This document shows positions 34,401 to 42,950 of a DNA stretch of 64,000 nt, in pieces (position 1 is the first letter of the stretch; each line of letters begins with the position of its first letter). The position numbers were made by a program, and so were the translations under genes. Origin of the DNA: a virus; IMG/VR virus record IMGVR_UViG_3300024262_002316, positions 1-64,000 of that record; one strand, written 5' to 3'. The notes beneath the pieces are model-generated. The model made no database searches and was not told the DNA's origin. It saw only the letters and a program-made list of their open reading frames with translations.

Positions 34401-35573
34401 TTAATCAAGAAATAGTACTTCCATACTGGAGGGCGTTCCTCCTCCTCCTCCAGATCCAATGATCTGAGGAGTAACAAGTCCGCTCACTATAACATTACAA
34501 TTAGGACCAGAGTTGTCAGTATAGTGTCCTACTCCTCTGATAACAATAGTTCCAGATACGCATGAAGAATCTATTAGTATGTTGGCAGAGTCTACATCTA
34601 AAGAAGCCGCCATATTAGGACCATTGAATCCGCTTACCTGTAATCCACCATGATAGCCGCGTAAATTCAACTGTAGACCAGATATTCCTGCTGCGTCAAT
34701 TATTGGTGTACTAGTTCCAGCAACATTGCTGAAGCAATCAACAAACTCAACTATGTCATCGGCGTCCGTGTTGGCCAATGAAATTGTTCCAGCAAGTCCA
34801 CCCTTAATCATGCGTCCTTCAAAGTCAGCAATAGAAGAGAATGACGAAACATCTCTGGCTGTGATTGAACCATTTAAATCTCCAGTAAGTATCATCGCTC
34901 TAAAAACAGAGTTGGCATTCGATGCTCCAGTAATGAAGTTTATGCTAGCCAATTTGGAATCATCTCCCACTATATCGTAGTTGTCAATTGACTCCCCAGA
35001 TCCAACTACTAACGCACCGCGTAAGTGAATTCTATTGGGTAGGGTTCTTTGCACAATAATAGTTTGAGCGTCAGCCAGGTTGTTAACTGGTGAGCCAGGA
35101 GTACCTAAAGGAAAACTTGTCCCCGGTGTCCCAGCATCTATGTCAATCCAAACTCGTGCATCTGTAAATGATTGATCTTCTACCTGTTTAGAGTAAGTAA
35201 GACCAGCAGAGTTGGCCGTGTTTACTCCAACTTGGTTCTTGATTGTTTTATCAGCTATGTTAGAGTTACCTCCAACTATATTTACGTTATACAAACCATC
35301 TTCAAATAAAACTACATATGGAGTAAGGATTTCAACCACCCTAGCCAATGTTACACCCGCTACCGTGAGTGGAGCGGTGTGAACGTGATTAGTAGGAAAT
35401 ACCATTCCTTTTTCGTCATCCATTAGATCATTCAATATCTTACGGAAGTCATCAATATTTAACTGACGAATTTCTGTAGGGCCACCAAACGTCACATCGG
35501 TCATATCCGTTTTAGGGATATTGATAATGTACTGTGGAGTGTTCTGATTAGAATAGTCAATGGTTATGGCCAT
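34401..35573 (-). CDS. Virion beta-solenoid-like protein
   Basis: 390 aa. The N-terminal 130 residues are globular (MAITIDYSNQNTPQYIINI), then about 200 residues of short strand repeats (IHLRGALVVGSGESIDNY, ANILIDSSCVSGTIVIRG) typical of right-handed beta-helices, and a Gly run GSGGGGGTPS before the C-terminus. Probable appendage or head fibre. No catalytic residues identified. Confidence 0.55.
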   Translation of the reverse strand: MAITIDYSNQNTPQYIINIPKTDMTDVTFGGPTEIRQLNIDDFRKILNDLMDDEKGMVFPTNHVHTAPLTVAGVTLARVVEILTPYVVLFEDGLYNVNIVGGNSNIADKTIKNQVGVNTANSAGLTYSKQVEDQSFTDARVWIDIDAGTPGTSFPLGTPGSPVNNLADAQTIIVQRTLPNRIHLRGALVVGSGESIDNYDIVGDDSKLASINFITGASNANSVFRAMILTGDLNGSITARDVSSFSSIADFEGRMIKGGLAGTISLANTDADDIVEFVDCFSNVAGTSTPIIDAAGISGLQLNLRGYHGGLQVSGFNGPNMAASLDVDSANILIDSSCVSGTIVIRGVGHYTDNSGPNCNVIVSGLVTPQIIGSGGGGGTPSSMEVLFLD

Positions 35574-35576
35574 GAC

Positions 35577-35777
35577 TTAAGCGGTTGGTCCGCTCCCCCT
35601 ACCGATTAACATGGCCTTTTGCATTTGCAGCATTAATTGAGTTATTCTATTATGGAGATTTGTAATCTCTGCTCTGAGAACTTTAATCTCATCCTGTTGT
35701 TCGTTGTATCTTACGTTTATTTTTTCGCAATGTTTAATCATACGTTCAACGTTTTGTTTTTCGTTATCACTTGGCAT
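35577..35777 (-). CDS. Small coiled-coil protein
   Basis: 66 aa with heptads over most of its length (NVERMIKHCEKINVRYNEQQ, then VLRAEITNLHNRITQLM) and a short tail RGSGPTA. Likely a trimeric coiled-coil connector or chaperone for the fibre genes on either side. No family recognised. Confidence 0.6.
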   Translation of the reverse strand: MPSDNEKQNVERMIKHCEKINVRYNEQQDEIKVLRAEITNLHNRITQLMLQMQKAMLIGRGSGPTA

Positions 35778-35791
35778 ATTTAAACCTTTCT

Positions 35792-37645
35792 TTATTCATC
35801 TACTACTAGAGAAACGATTGAAGAGAATCCGTTCGAAGTTATTGTGCCGGAAACTGGGCCAGTCTTATAAAATGGAGTTGTGGATCCTTTGCGAAGAACT
35901 CCTGTTACTGGTTGGTCTGACACATAGTTGTAGCCAGTATCCTCGACTACACCAGCCGCACTAGTTAGTCCGGTAAGAATTTGGGCAGCTACGGATAGGG
36001 TTCCGGTAGCGTCTGCTCCAGGGTCGCTACCCATAGTATAGGTGAAGACTGTCGTACTGGATACTGTTACCGTGAAGGTTCCATTGTACGCGCCTTGATT
36101 TGCTCCGCGAACTATTACTGTGTCCCCTGTGGTCAGTCCGTGGACCGCTCCCATTGTGCAGGTAGCAACAGTTGTAACGTGCGTGATGCTGGTGACCGTA
36201 TCTCCAGCATCGACCAATGGTCCGCCTGCGTCAGCCTCCAAGTTGAGCCTGACATTCTGAATGTTAGAAGAGTCGGCTGCGGAGATCGCCTTTACGGATA
36301 CTGTCACTGAGTTGTTGATAACAACTGTTGCACCCGCAGTCTTATACGTTGGCGTGTTACCGCCTCCTCCGATGTTTAGAGTCACTGTACCTGTGGTCTC
36401 CGTAATATCGATGGCAGCCGCATCTGAGGCTATTGCTCCGTATCCAGTGAAGGTCAACCCAGTAAGAGTGTAGGATCCAGATGTTGCAATTTCGATAGCG
36501 TGTCCTGCTCCACCTTGAGTGAAGTCGGTATCGTGTAGTCCTGTAGTTGTTCCGAATGTAGGATCAGTTATCGTTGCAACTGAAGTGATGGATGTAGTTG
36601 TGATAGCGCAGTTCTGTATTTCCGCAGTTCCTTGTGTTATATCCTCAACTTCTATAGAGCACCCATCAATATCTACAGGTGATGTCAGTATAAGTTGTGC
36701 TAGGTTTTTCATAGTAACTGTATTCATAGTAACAGTTCCGGTTGCTGCTGTTCCTACAAATTCCACAATGAGGCGTGTATCCTCAGATGTTGTGTAGCCC
36801 AGTCCAAGAGTATTGTCTTTCTCACCTCGTGAGCTTATCACTGAGTCAGAAAGTGAGAACGTAGTGGCCGCATTTCCCAGATTGGTTCGAAGGCGTGCGA
36901 ATCCAGTAGCGAAGTAGCCATTATTCCAAACCAGAACCTTAGAGGAGTCGCTGAACTGTGTAGAGGCAGCAGTCTCAGACGTATTCTCACCAACGCTTAA
37001 GCGACCGTTTATAAAGACGATGCCCGCCTGTGTGGATACATAACCCCAGCGATTTCCAGTTGTTCCTTCGTCGGCTGTAACAAAATCTTCTATGTCACTG
37101 GCAGCCCCAATTACGTGGAGACCGGCACCAATGTCGATTGCGTCGATGATCAAGTTCTCAGCTTTGGACCCAGTCGAGAAGTTGCCTAGTACGCCGAAAT
37201 AGTCTACAGACGTGAGCGCGGCGGGGCCACCTCCGTTAGTGACATCTCTATATCCAGCCACATTTGGATCTATGGCAAGTAGAAGCCACCCACCTTTTGG
37301 TGGATAGTTGTCATTGCCTGCGACATAATAATCATACGTTCTAGTTGAAGAATCTCCAAGTCTAACGTGGAGAGCGGGGGTGGTGCGAGCAAATAACACT
37401 GCGGGGTTCGTAACGGATACTTTACACAACCAACAGTTTCGGTCTGTCGCGGTCATGTCTACCCCTCCAGCAGCAGGATTGTAGTCTCTGCCGCGTAGCA
37501 CATCGACTTTGCGTGACTGACATCCTGCACCTTGGTATACGATATCTCCCTCAGCCGCGACACCTCCACCACCACCAATATTCCCCCAGTTAGTGGTGGA
37601 GACTGCATCTGAAAATCTATTATTGTCGGCTGATACGGTTCCCAA
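35792..37645 (-). CDS. GC-rich beta-helix virion protein
   Basis: 617 aa. Mostly short beta repeats with many Thr/Gly/Asn (TVTMNTVTMKNLAQLI, DIDGCSIEVEDITQG), plus near the C-terminus a small domain HVTTVATCTMGAVHGLTTGD found in appendage proteins. GC is clearly higher than in neighbouring AT-rich genes, suggesting separate origin. Probably a fibre or head-surface protein. Confidence 0.6.
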   Translation of the reverse strand: MGTVSADNNRFSDAVSTTNWGNIGGGGGVAAEGDIVYQGAGCQSRKVDVLRGRDYNPAAGGVDMTATDRNCWLCKVSVTNPAVLFARTTPALHVRLGDSSTRTYDYYVAGNDNYPPKGGWLLLAIDPNVAGYRDVTNGGGPAALTSVDYFGVLGNFSTGSKAENLIIDAIDIGAGLHVIGAASDIEDFVTADEGTTGNRWGYVSTQAGIVFINGRLSVGENTSETAASTQFSDSSKVLVWNNGYFATGFARLRTNLGNAATTFSLSDSVISSRGEKDNTLGLGYTTSEDTRLIVEFVGTAATGTVTMNTVTMKNLAQLILTSPVDIDGCSIEVEDITQGTAEIQNCAITTTSITSVATITDPTFGTTTGLHDTDFTQGGAGHAIEIATSGSYTLTGLTFTGYGAIASDAAAIDITETTGTVTLNIGGGGNTPTYKTAGATVVINNSVTVSVKAISAADSSNIQNVRLNLEADAGGPLVDAGDTVTSITHVTTVATCTMGAVHGLTTGDTVIVRGANQGAYNGTFTVTVSSTTVFTYTMGSDPGADATGTLSVAAQILTGLTSAAGVVEDTGYNYVSDQPVTGVLRKGSTTPFYKTGPVSGTITSNGFSSIVSLVVDE

Positions 37646-37659
37646 AGTACTACCCCTTT

Positions 37660-39762
37660 TTAAACATCGGAGGTCCGAATAGCAGCAATTGAAGCGTTGG
37701 CTGAACCGAAAGTAGCAGGAGATTCGAAGGTTTTAATTCCTTCTGCATCACCAGCGGTTCCACCATCCCGCACTCGCACGAATAAGTCAACGTCTGTTGT
37801 ATATACCGCAGTGTAAGATAGTGATGTTCCACCAAGAGCATCAATGTAAGATATGTAACCGCCAACAGAGACAATTGGATTGGTCGTAGTGTCCACGTCT
37901 GCCGTTGTCGTTGAAGGAGCTGTAATAGTATCGTTGTTAATTGGATCAGATCCGGTTAGCATCCGAATTACCATGTCTCCAGTCGTACCGTCGTCTTGCA
38001 GATAGAGTAACTCTGCTGTTCCGCCTCCGCCAAACGTCAGAGTCTCTCCAACTATGAAACTTGCCACTGCTTCGTTATCATAGCTAAGAGTATGAGTAGC
38101 GCCAGCAGAGGGTAGTGTTCCAGTTAACGTATAAGTTGAAGTTGTTCGTGAAGTGAAAGGAACGCGGTCATAGAACTCACCATTGAACACTCTTAGTGTT
38201 CCAGATGGAGGTGTTCCAGCAGGTATTGTTCCAATCGTTACATAGGTTGCAGCACCAGAAGCGTTCTGACCAGTTGCACCAAGTAATTGTTCAGTTTCCA
38301 ACACTCCAGCAAGTCTTGGGCCAACCAATACTCTATCCTCTGTGGCTGTCAAACCAGTAACGGTGAACGTCACGTTGTTGGGTGGCTCACGTAGTGTTCC
38401 AAGTAGATCTGTAAGCTTATCTCCAACACTTAGGTCAGTAGAAGGGTCAACAATGCCAACTCCGAAAGCTCCAATGACGTTAGCTCCAGTAGACGCTCCA
38501 ATGAAGGTTGCAGGAATTGTCCGTGTGACAGCAGAACCATTGGTAGTCATAACCTGAGTGTGATCATCAATTGCGTAGGTTACAGTAGAGGCACTGGGTG
38601 CTGTACCCTTGATAATCTGAACCCAGACAGTTCCCGTTGTTCCTAGGTCATTGACGGCTAATACTGTTGCGACTCCACCGCCAGTTGTCTGACCAACGGG
38701 GCCTGCGGAAGAAGTCGCAGTTGCAAGAGAAGTGAAGCCAGTTATAAGCTCTGCATTCTGCCATGTTCCAGTTTCAGTAGCGATAACTAAAGACGTGTTA
38801 GTAGCATCAACGCTCAAAATGCGACCTACTGCAAGTGAAGTTCCGCCAGTTACTTTCTCTCCAACTTGGAAGGTTCCAGTTATGACTCCAGTGTTAAGAA
38901 ATGTTCCCCATGAGTAAGAGTCATTTGTAGCAGGTTGTGCGCCAGCTTCTCCAGTGTATGCCCACTCGTGACTGATGCCACGAAAGAGACTTCCATTCAT
39001 GCCGTGGATTGTCTCGGCTGTTCCGCGCCTCTGAATGTCTTTTCCAAATTCATATAGGTCGGGAGGAGTCTGTGCTCCAAGATTCCAACCGCTATAATAA
39101 TCTTCGTCAACTAAGTCTCCTGTTACGTCAATGCCCTGAAAACCTTCTATTGGGTTAGTTATTCCCCAAGCATTTACAGTAGCCTGAGCAGTCGCATTGT
39201 TGAGATCGTCAGAGGTAAATAGCGCAGCAGTGTTGTTACCTAGGGCCATTGTCACTGAGAATTCCGCGTACGTATCATTAAACTCTCGTGCTTGGCATGT
39301 TATTCTAGAGCCATTTATATTGGCTCCATCAGCCCTAGTCTTAACTAATTTTCTCATTAGGATAAGGTTGCCCGCATCGGCGTTTGGAGCAGCAGTCCAA
39401 GTGTCAGTTAATAGAGCATTATCTTGTACAATAATGATATTGGTCCCGGCAACTACGTCTCCCACGACTACTAGTCCTGAGTAAACAGTGTCTCCACTGT
39501 CCTGTGTTATAGATCCATCATAGAAGAATACAGCAGTAGCGTCATTAATGTTGTATCCATTAATTAGTGTTATAATGTTGTCGGTCGAGCGATCAGATGG
39601 GGTTTCACTTGTAATAGCCACGATATCATCTGAAGTTGCCGGAACGGCATCATCAGCAACGTCCATTAGCCAGCGGTGCAATTCGAGAACAGTATAGTTA
39701 GTGGCAACTCCACCCCTAATATCTCCATCTTTATTAATAGTAAAATCATCCTGTATAGCCAT
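37660..39762 (-). CDS. Large GC-rich virion protein
   Basis: 700 aa from ATG 39762 (MAIQDDFTINKDGDIRG). I prefer this to the 15-residue longer frame because AAAGGA sits about 8 bases upstream. N-terminal region has YTVLELHRWLMDVADDAVPA; the rest alternates beta segments such as TGTFQVGEKVTGGTSLAVG, repeated in variants (AELITGFTSLATATSS, IVGETLTFGGGGTAEL). Structural, function unknown. A CGTATA motif lies 61 bases upstream of the start. Confidence 0.65.
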   Translation of the reverse strand: MAIQDDFTINKDGDIRGGVATNYTVLELHRWLMDVADDAVPATSDDIVAITSETPSDRSTDNIITLINGYNINDATAVFFYDGSITQDSGDTVYSGLVVVGDVVAGTNIIIVQDNALLTDTWTAAPNADAGNLILMRKLVKTRADGANINGSRITCQAREFNDTYAEFSVTMALGNNTAALFTSDDLNNATAQATVNAWGITNPIEGFQGIDVTGDLVDEDYYSGWNLGAQTPPDLYEFGKDIQRRGTAETIHGMNGSLFRGISHEWAYTGEAGAQPATNDSYSWGTFLNTGVITGTFQVGEKVTGGTSLAVGRILSVDATNTSLVIATETGTWQNAELITGFTSLATATSSAGPVGQTTGGGVATVLAVNDLGTTGTVWVQIIKGTAPSASTVTYAIDDHTQVMTTNGSAVTRTIPATFIGASTGANVIGAFGVGIVDPSTDLSVGDKLTDLLGTLREPPNNVTFTVTGLTATEDRVLVGPRLAGVLETEQLLGATGQNASGAATYVTIGTIPAGTPPSGTLRVFNGEFYDRVPFTSRTTSTYTLTGTLPSAGATHTLSYDNEAVASFIVGETLTFGGGGTAELLYLQDDGTTGDMVIRMLTGSDPINNDTITAPSTTTADVDTTTNPIVSVGGYISYIDALGGTSLSYTAVYTTDVDLFVRVRDGGTAGDAEGIKTFESPATFGSANASIAAIRTSDV

Positions 39763-39822
39763 AGTTTTTCCTTTCAAAAATGATAAAATAAATTTTCCAT
39801 GTAACAAATGTTACTACTATAT

Positions 39823-39828
39823 TATACG
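39823..39828 (-). promoter_or_regulatory. CGTATA late-promoter-like motif, site 3
   Basis: Minus-strand TTCGTATAATATAGTAG in the 153-base gap between the HNH gene and the 37660 gene. Contains TATAAT; leader to ATG 39762 is about 60 bases. The rest of the gap is AT-rich with no ORF or strong hairpin. Confidence 0.5.
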
Positions 39829-39915
39829 AATCAGGCCAAGTGCGTTAAACTATAATAATAGCTAAAATTAACACAAAGTATATTAAAGTGGCTATATTTA
39901 TATATTTACGCTAAA

Positions 39916-40431
39916 TCATTCTTCTATTTTCCAATATTTTTTCTCGGCTTCCTTGCGAACTGCCATAGCTTCCTCATAGGTATGGAAGGAGCCTAGATAT
40001 TTATTATCCCCATTAACCCCAATGGTAACTTCCCATTCTTTTATTACTTTTCTGTTTTCCATTCTTCTTACTCCTGGGTAGGGATTATTTGTATTAGTAA
40101 ATTTACCCCTGTTTATGTTTTGCTCCATTTTGGTGCATTTGCGTAAGTTTTCCCAACGATTATCATGGCCATTTCTATTGATGTGATCTACTGTAATCAT
40201 ATTAGTAAACTCACATGGCTGTTCTCCAGTTTTCAAATACCAACATACATTATGATACATGAAGCACTTTTGTTCAAATTTTACAACCATATATTCACGA
40301 TGCTTACACCCAGCTTTAGAACCCTTTTTAGTTCCTCTTTTACCTTTTATCCAAGTAAGATCCCCAGTCTCTTCATTATAACTCAAGTATTCTCTTATAC
40401 TTTCAGGAATCTCAACTCTCAACTCAGACAT
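39916..40431 (-). CDS. HNH homing endonuclease with AP2-like domain
   Basis: 171 aa from ATG 40431 (MSELRVEIPESIREYL). Longer frames run back through the capsid terminator and are unlikely. HNH core: YHNVCWYLKTGEQP, then ITVDHINRNGHDNRWENLR. The C-terminal NNPYPGVRRMENRKVIKEW and YLGSFHTYEEAMAVRKEAEK form an AP2/ERF-like DNA-binding domain, as in many phage homing endonucleases. It is inserted directly after the major capsid gene terminator. Confidence 0.85.
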   Translation of the reverse strand: MSELRVEIPESIREYLSYNEETGDLTWIKGKRGTKKGSKAGCKHREYMVVKFEQKCFMYHNVCWYLKTGEQPCEFTNMITVDHINRNGHDNRWENLRKCTKMEQNINRGKFTNTNNPYPGVRRMENRKVIKEWEVTIGVNGDNKYLGSFHTYEEAMAVRKEAEKKYWKIEE

Positions 40432-40450
40432 ACTATGCTCGCTTTCTATT

Positions 40451-40484
40451 AAAAAATGGGAGAGAGCGAAATTGCTCTCTCCCA
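40451..40484 (-). terminator. Rho-independent terminator after the capsid gene
   Basis: Minus-strand GGGAGAGAGC pairs with GCTCTCTCCC around a 6-base loop (perfect 10-bp stem, extendable by one T-A pair), followed by six T. It lies 54 bases after the capsid stop. A second, weaker hairpin (AACCAA/TTGGTT, 40511-40528) lies between. Confidence 0.88.
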
Positions 40485-40487
40485 CCT

Positions 40488-40493
40488 TATACG
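40488..40493 (-). promoter_or_regulatory. CGTATA late-promoter-like motif, site 4
   Basis: Minus-strand TTCGTATAAGG directly upstream of the capsid terminator. If it works as a -10 element, the transcript would start at the terminator stem, which is unusual (see findings). Confidence 0.35.
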
Positions 40494-40537
40494 AACATAT
40501 TTATCCGTCCAACCAAATAAAGTTGGTTATTTTACGA

Positions 40538-41530
40538 TTAGAGTGAACCTAGTATCGCACGACGGTTATCGAGGCAAGCGAAGCCAAGCTCCATCCAACC
40601 ATACACTCCAGCTTTACCCGAACGGTGAAGCGCAGCGTCGTCGAACATTTCCATGTCCTCACGAACCGGCATTACGAAGCTATCTCTGCGACCGAGGTCA
40701 AGTCCTACACAGAACTCAGCATCAGAAGCCGCGAGTGAAGCACTGATAGTGCCAGTAAGGTAAGTTTGGAACTCTTGAGCAACACCAAGCTCTTGAAGCT
40801 CGCGAAGGCGAACACCAAAGAGACTGGGAAGCGGCTCTTCACCATCATGGTTGATTAGTGAGCGAAGGGTTGCATCGTCAACTAAAGTATCGCTAAAGTT
40901 ACGGATATCCGCAATAGCCTCAGGGCTAAGGAAGAGATCAGTGAGCTTGCCATCACGGTTTCCAGTGAGACGCTTCACGCTGGTTTGCATACCAGTTAGA
41001 AGGGCCTTAGTGAACACTCCAGAAGAAGCGGCAGAATCACTTACAACCGAGTTGTCGTTGGCACAAGCGAGAATGACGTGCCAGCCATCGTCGTTCATCT
41101 TGCGAGTGAAACCGTTAGTGAAAACGGAAATCGCACGCTCAATGACATCCCAACGTGCATCGCGGGCGTATTCAAGGTTCCAAGAGATAGCATTAGCAAT
41201 CTTATAAGTAGGAACGTGGACCTCATCGCCGTCGATCACGCGGTTAGGAATGCGACCTTCAGCCGGTACGACGAATGCTTTATGCTCATCAGAGCCAGCA
41301 ACAGTCGGGCTGTAGAAGTCAAGAGGAAACTTAGCATCAATACCCGGAGCAACATCTATGCGGGTAAAAATCTCATCAAGGATGTCCGGCTCGAATGCTC
41401 CAGTTTTCCAAACCTGCTCCATAACCTGCGCTAGTACAGCGCGGTTCTCAAGACTCTTCGGATCAGACCCAGCGGTAGATCTGAGCAAGTCTTTTCTCTC
41501 ATTTAGTTCAGTGTTGTCTTCATGACTCAT
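40538..41530 (-). CDS. Major capsid protein (HK97 fold)
   Basis: 330 aa from ATG 41530 (MSHEDNTELNER), chosen over GTG 41539 because AAGGTG lies 8 bases upstream of the ATG. Features consistent with HK97-type shells: N-terminal arm, a long helix region WNLEYARDARWDVIERAIS, P-domain-like VKRLTGNRDGKLTDLFLSPE, and a C-terminal beta segment. GC is near 53 percent in sampled lines, against mid-30s in many neighbours, as expected for a highly expressed gene or separate origin. Flanked by decoration protein upstream and a strong terminator downstream. Confidence 0.82.
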   Translation of the reverse strand: MSHEDNTELNERKDLLRSTAGSDPKSLENRAVLAQVMEQVWKTGAFEPDILDEIFTRIDVAPGIDAKFPLDFYSPTVAGSDEHKAFVVPAEGRIPNRVIDGDEVHVPTYKIANAISWNLEYARDARWDVIERAISVFTNGFTRKMNDDGWHVILACANDNSVVSDSAASSGVFTKALLTGMQTSVKRLTGNRDGKLTDLFLSPEAIADIRNFSDTLVDDATLRSLINHDGEEPLPSLFGVRLRELQELGVAQEFQTYLTGTISASLAASDAEFCVGLDLGRRDSFVMPVREDMEMFDDAALHRSGKAGVYGWMELGFACLDNRRAILGSL

Positions 41531-41574
41531 TTTGTTCACCTTATCTTTCTTATCTTAATTGTTTATAATTAGAA

Positions 41575-42048
41575 TTAAACGTCTAGGTAGATTTTCACGA
41601 AACCTGTAAAGGTGTCGTTGAGATCCTCTAGAGCGTAACCAACTTCTTGCATTCCTGCATTTGCTTGGGTAGCAGAAAGCTGTCCACTAGCAGAAACATA
41701 AAGGGTTGCGCCTTTAGCGATAGCTCCAGAAACTTGGTCGGTTACACATTCACCTTTTTTGAGTAGACGAATAACACCAGAGACATAAGTCTCATTCTTG
41801 TTCATGTTACGCGGAAGCGTGGTCGTTCCCGTGTCATCTCCAAGAGTAGTTAGGTTTCCAGGAAGGCCACGAGTAACGGTATCCATTAGGAGGAGACCCG
41901 CAACCCGCTTACCACTTGGATTAGCCGCTACTTCGACTTCTCCATCTACCGTAGTAGAAATATTGCAAATAATTCCACGCTCTTGAACACTTCCAAGGCG
42001 GAAGTTGATGTCGTCGGCGTGAATATTCTGATGCGCTTTCAATGCCAT
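41575..42048 (-). CDS. Capsid decoration/stabilisation protein
   Basis: 157 aa. The C-terminal part (KGATLYVSASGQLSATQANA, then VGYALEDLNDTFTGFVKIYL) matches small head-decoration folds (DUF2190-like) in which a KG..Ly......g.it.....n..iGya motif is usual. Located between protease/scaffold and capsid, the canonical place. Start MALKAHQNIHADD at 42048; 11 bases separate it from the upstream gene. Confidence 0.7.
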   Translation of the reverse strand: MALKAHQNIHADDINFRLGSVQERGIICNISTTVDGEVEVAANPSGKRVAGLLLMDTVTRGLPGNLTTLGDDTGTTTLPRNMNKNETYVSGVIRLLKKGECVTDQVSGAIAKGATLYVSASGQLSATQANAGMQEVGYALEDLNDTFTGFVKIYLDV

Positions 42049-42059
42049 TGTATAACTCC

Positions 42060-42950
42060 TTATCTTTTACGCTTGTTTTTAGTAACCATGCTGGATACTA
42101 CTTTTAAAAATTTATCGTGAATTGTGTCAGACACAGGATTGTTTTCTTCAATATTCATTTCTGTAGAAGTAGGTTCAATTTCATCAAGGTTGAATTCAGA
42201 AACCTCTACAATTTCCTCTTCTGAGGAGGCAGTAGTTTGTTCTTGCTCAACTTGCTTTTCTTCTTTTTCTTCAACAACTTCTGAAGCTTTAACAATTCCT
42301 TTTATATCTTCTATATAGGAATTAAACTCATCCTTGTCCATTAACACTGCTTTTTGCATTCTTGAACTAATTAATTCTTCACTTAGACCGGCTTGCACTA
42401 AGTCATTATGTCTCTGCGCTATAACAGCTTCAGACTCTAAGAGGACGACTTTTTCATCCAAAGATGCTATGATGTCATTCTGCTTAGCAAACATTCCAGT
42501 CATTGTTCCGATAACAAACTCAAGTTCCGCAACTCTAGCCATAATCTCAGGATGATCATGAGCACCAAAGAGATCGGCTTCGACCGAATCTAATTGAGCT
42601 TCAGTCTCTTCGACTTGACTATTGTCGGAGTTTTCTATCTCCTCTACGGAATCTTCAATTTCGCTCTCAGTAGAAGCTTCAATGGATTCGGATTCATCAG
42701 CTACAACTTCTGTATCAACTACAACATCTGCTTGGCTTAAAGCCTCTACTACTTCGGAATCATCGACTACAAATTTAACCGTTAAGGTCATATCGGCGTC
42801 TTTGTTCTCTTCAGTAGAATCATTGTCAGATGCGGTGACACTAGGAGTTGCCTCCTCAGATTCCTGAACCTCTTGATGCTGCTCCTGAAGATCGATATTG
42901 GTTTCATCAGTAGAAAGATCTAGATCATCCTTCTGTACTTCATCTCCCAT
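42060..42950 (-). CDS. Nested scaffold protein (internal start)
   Basis: In-frame ATG 42950 (MGDEVQKDDLDLST) is preceded by AAGGAGG at 42956-42962 with a 5-base spacer, a far better Shine-Dalgarno than most gene starts here. It would produce a 296-aa protein made of the acidic and coiled-coil scaffold region without the protease, the same arrangement as lambda C/Nu3. Confidence 0.65.
   Translation of the reverse strand: MGDEVQKDDLDLSTDETNIDLQEQHQEVQESEEATPSVTASDNDSTEENKDADMTLTVKFVVDDSEVVEALSQADVVVDTEVVADESESIEASTESEIEDSVEEIENSDNSQVEETEAQLDSVEADLFGAHDHPEIMARVAELEFVIGTMTGMFAKQNDIIASLDEKVVLLESEAVIAQRHNDLVQAGLSEELISSRMQKAVLMDKDEFNSYIEDIKGIVKASEVVEEKEEKQVEQEQTTASSEEEIVEVSEFNLDEIEPTSTEMNIEENNPVSDTIHDKFLKVVSSMVTKNKRKR

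Noticed and set aside
40432-40485. Longer N-terminus for the HNH gene (starting at GTG 40485)
   Set aside because: It would translate the terminator hairpin, giving a palindrome-derived peptide; ATG 40431 starts the recognisable domain.
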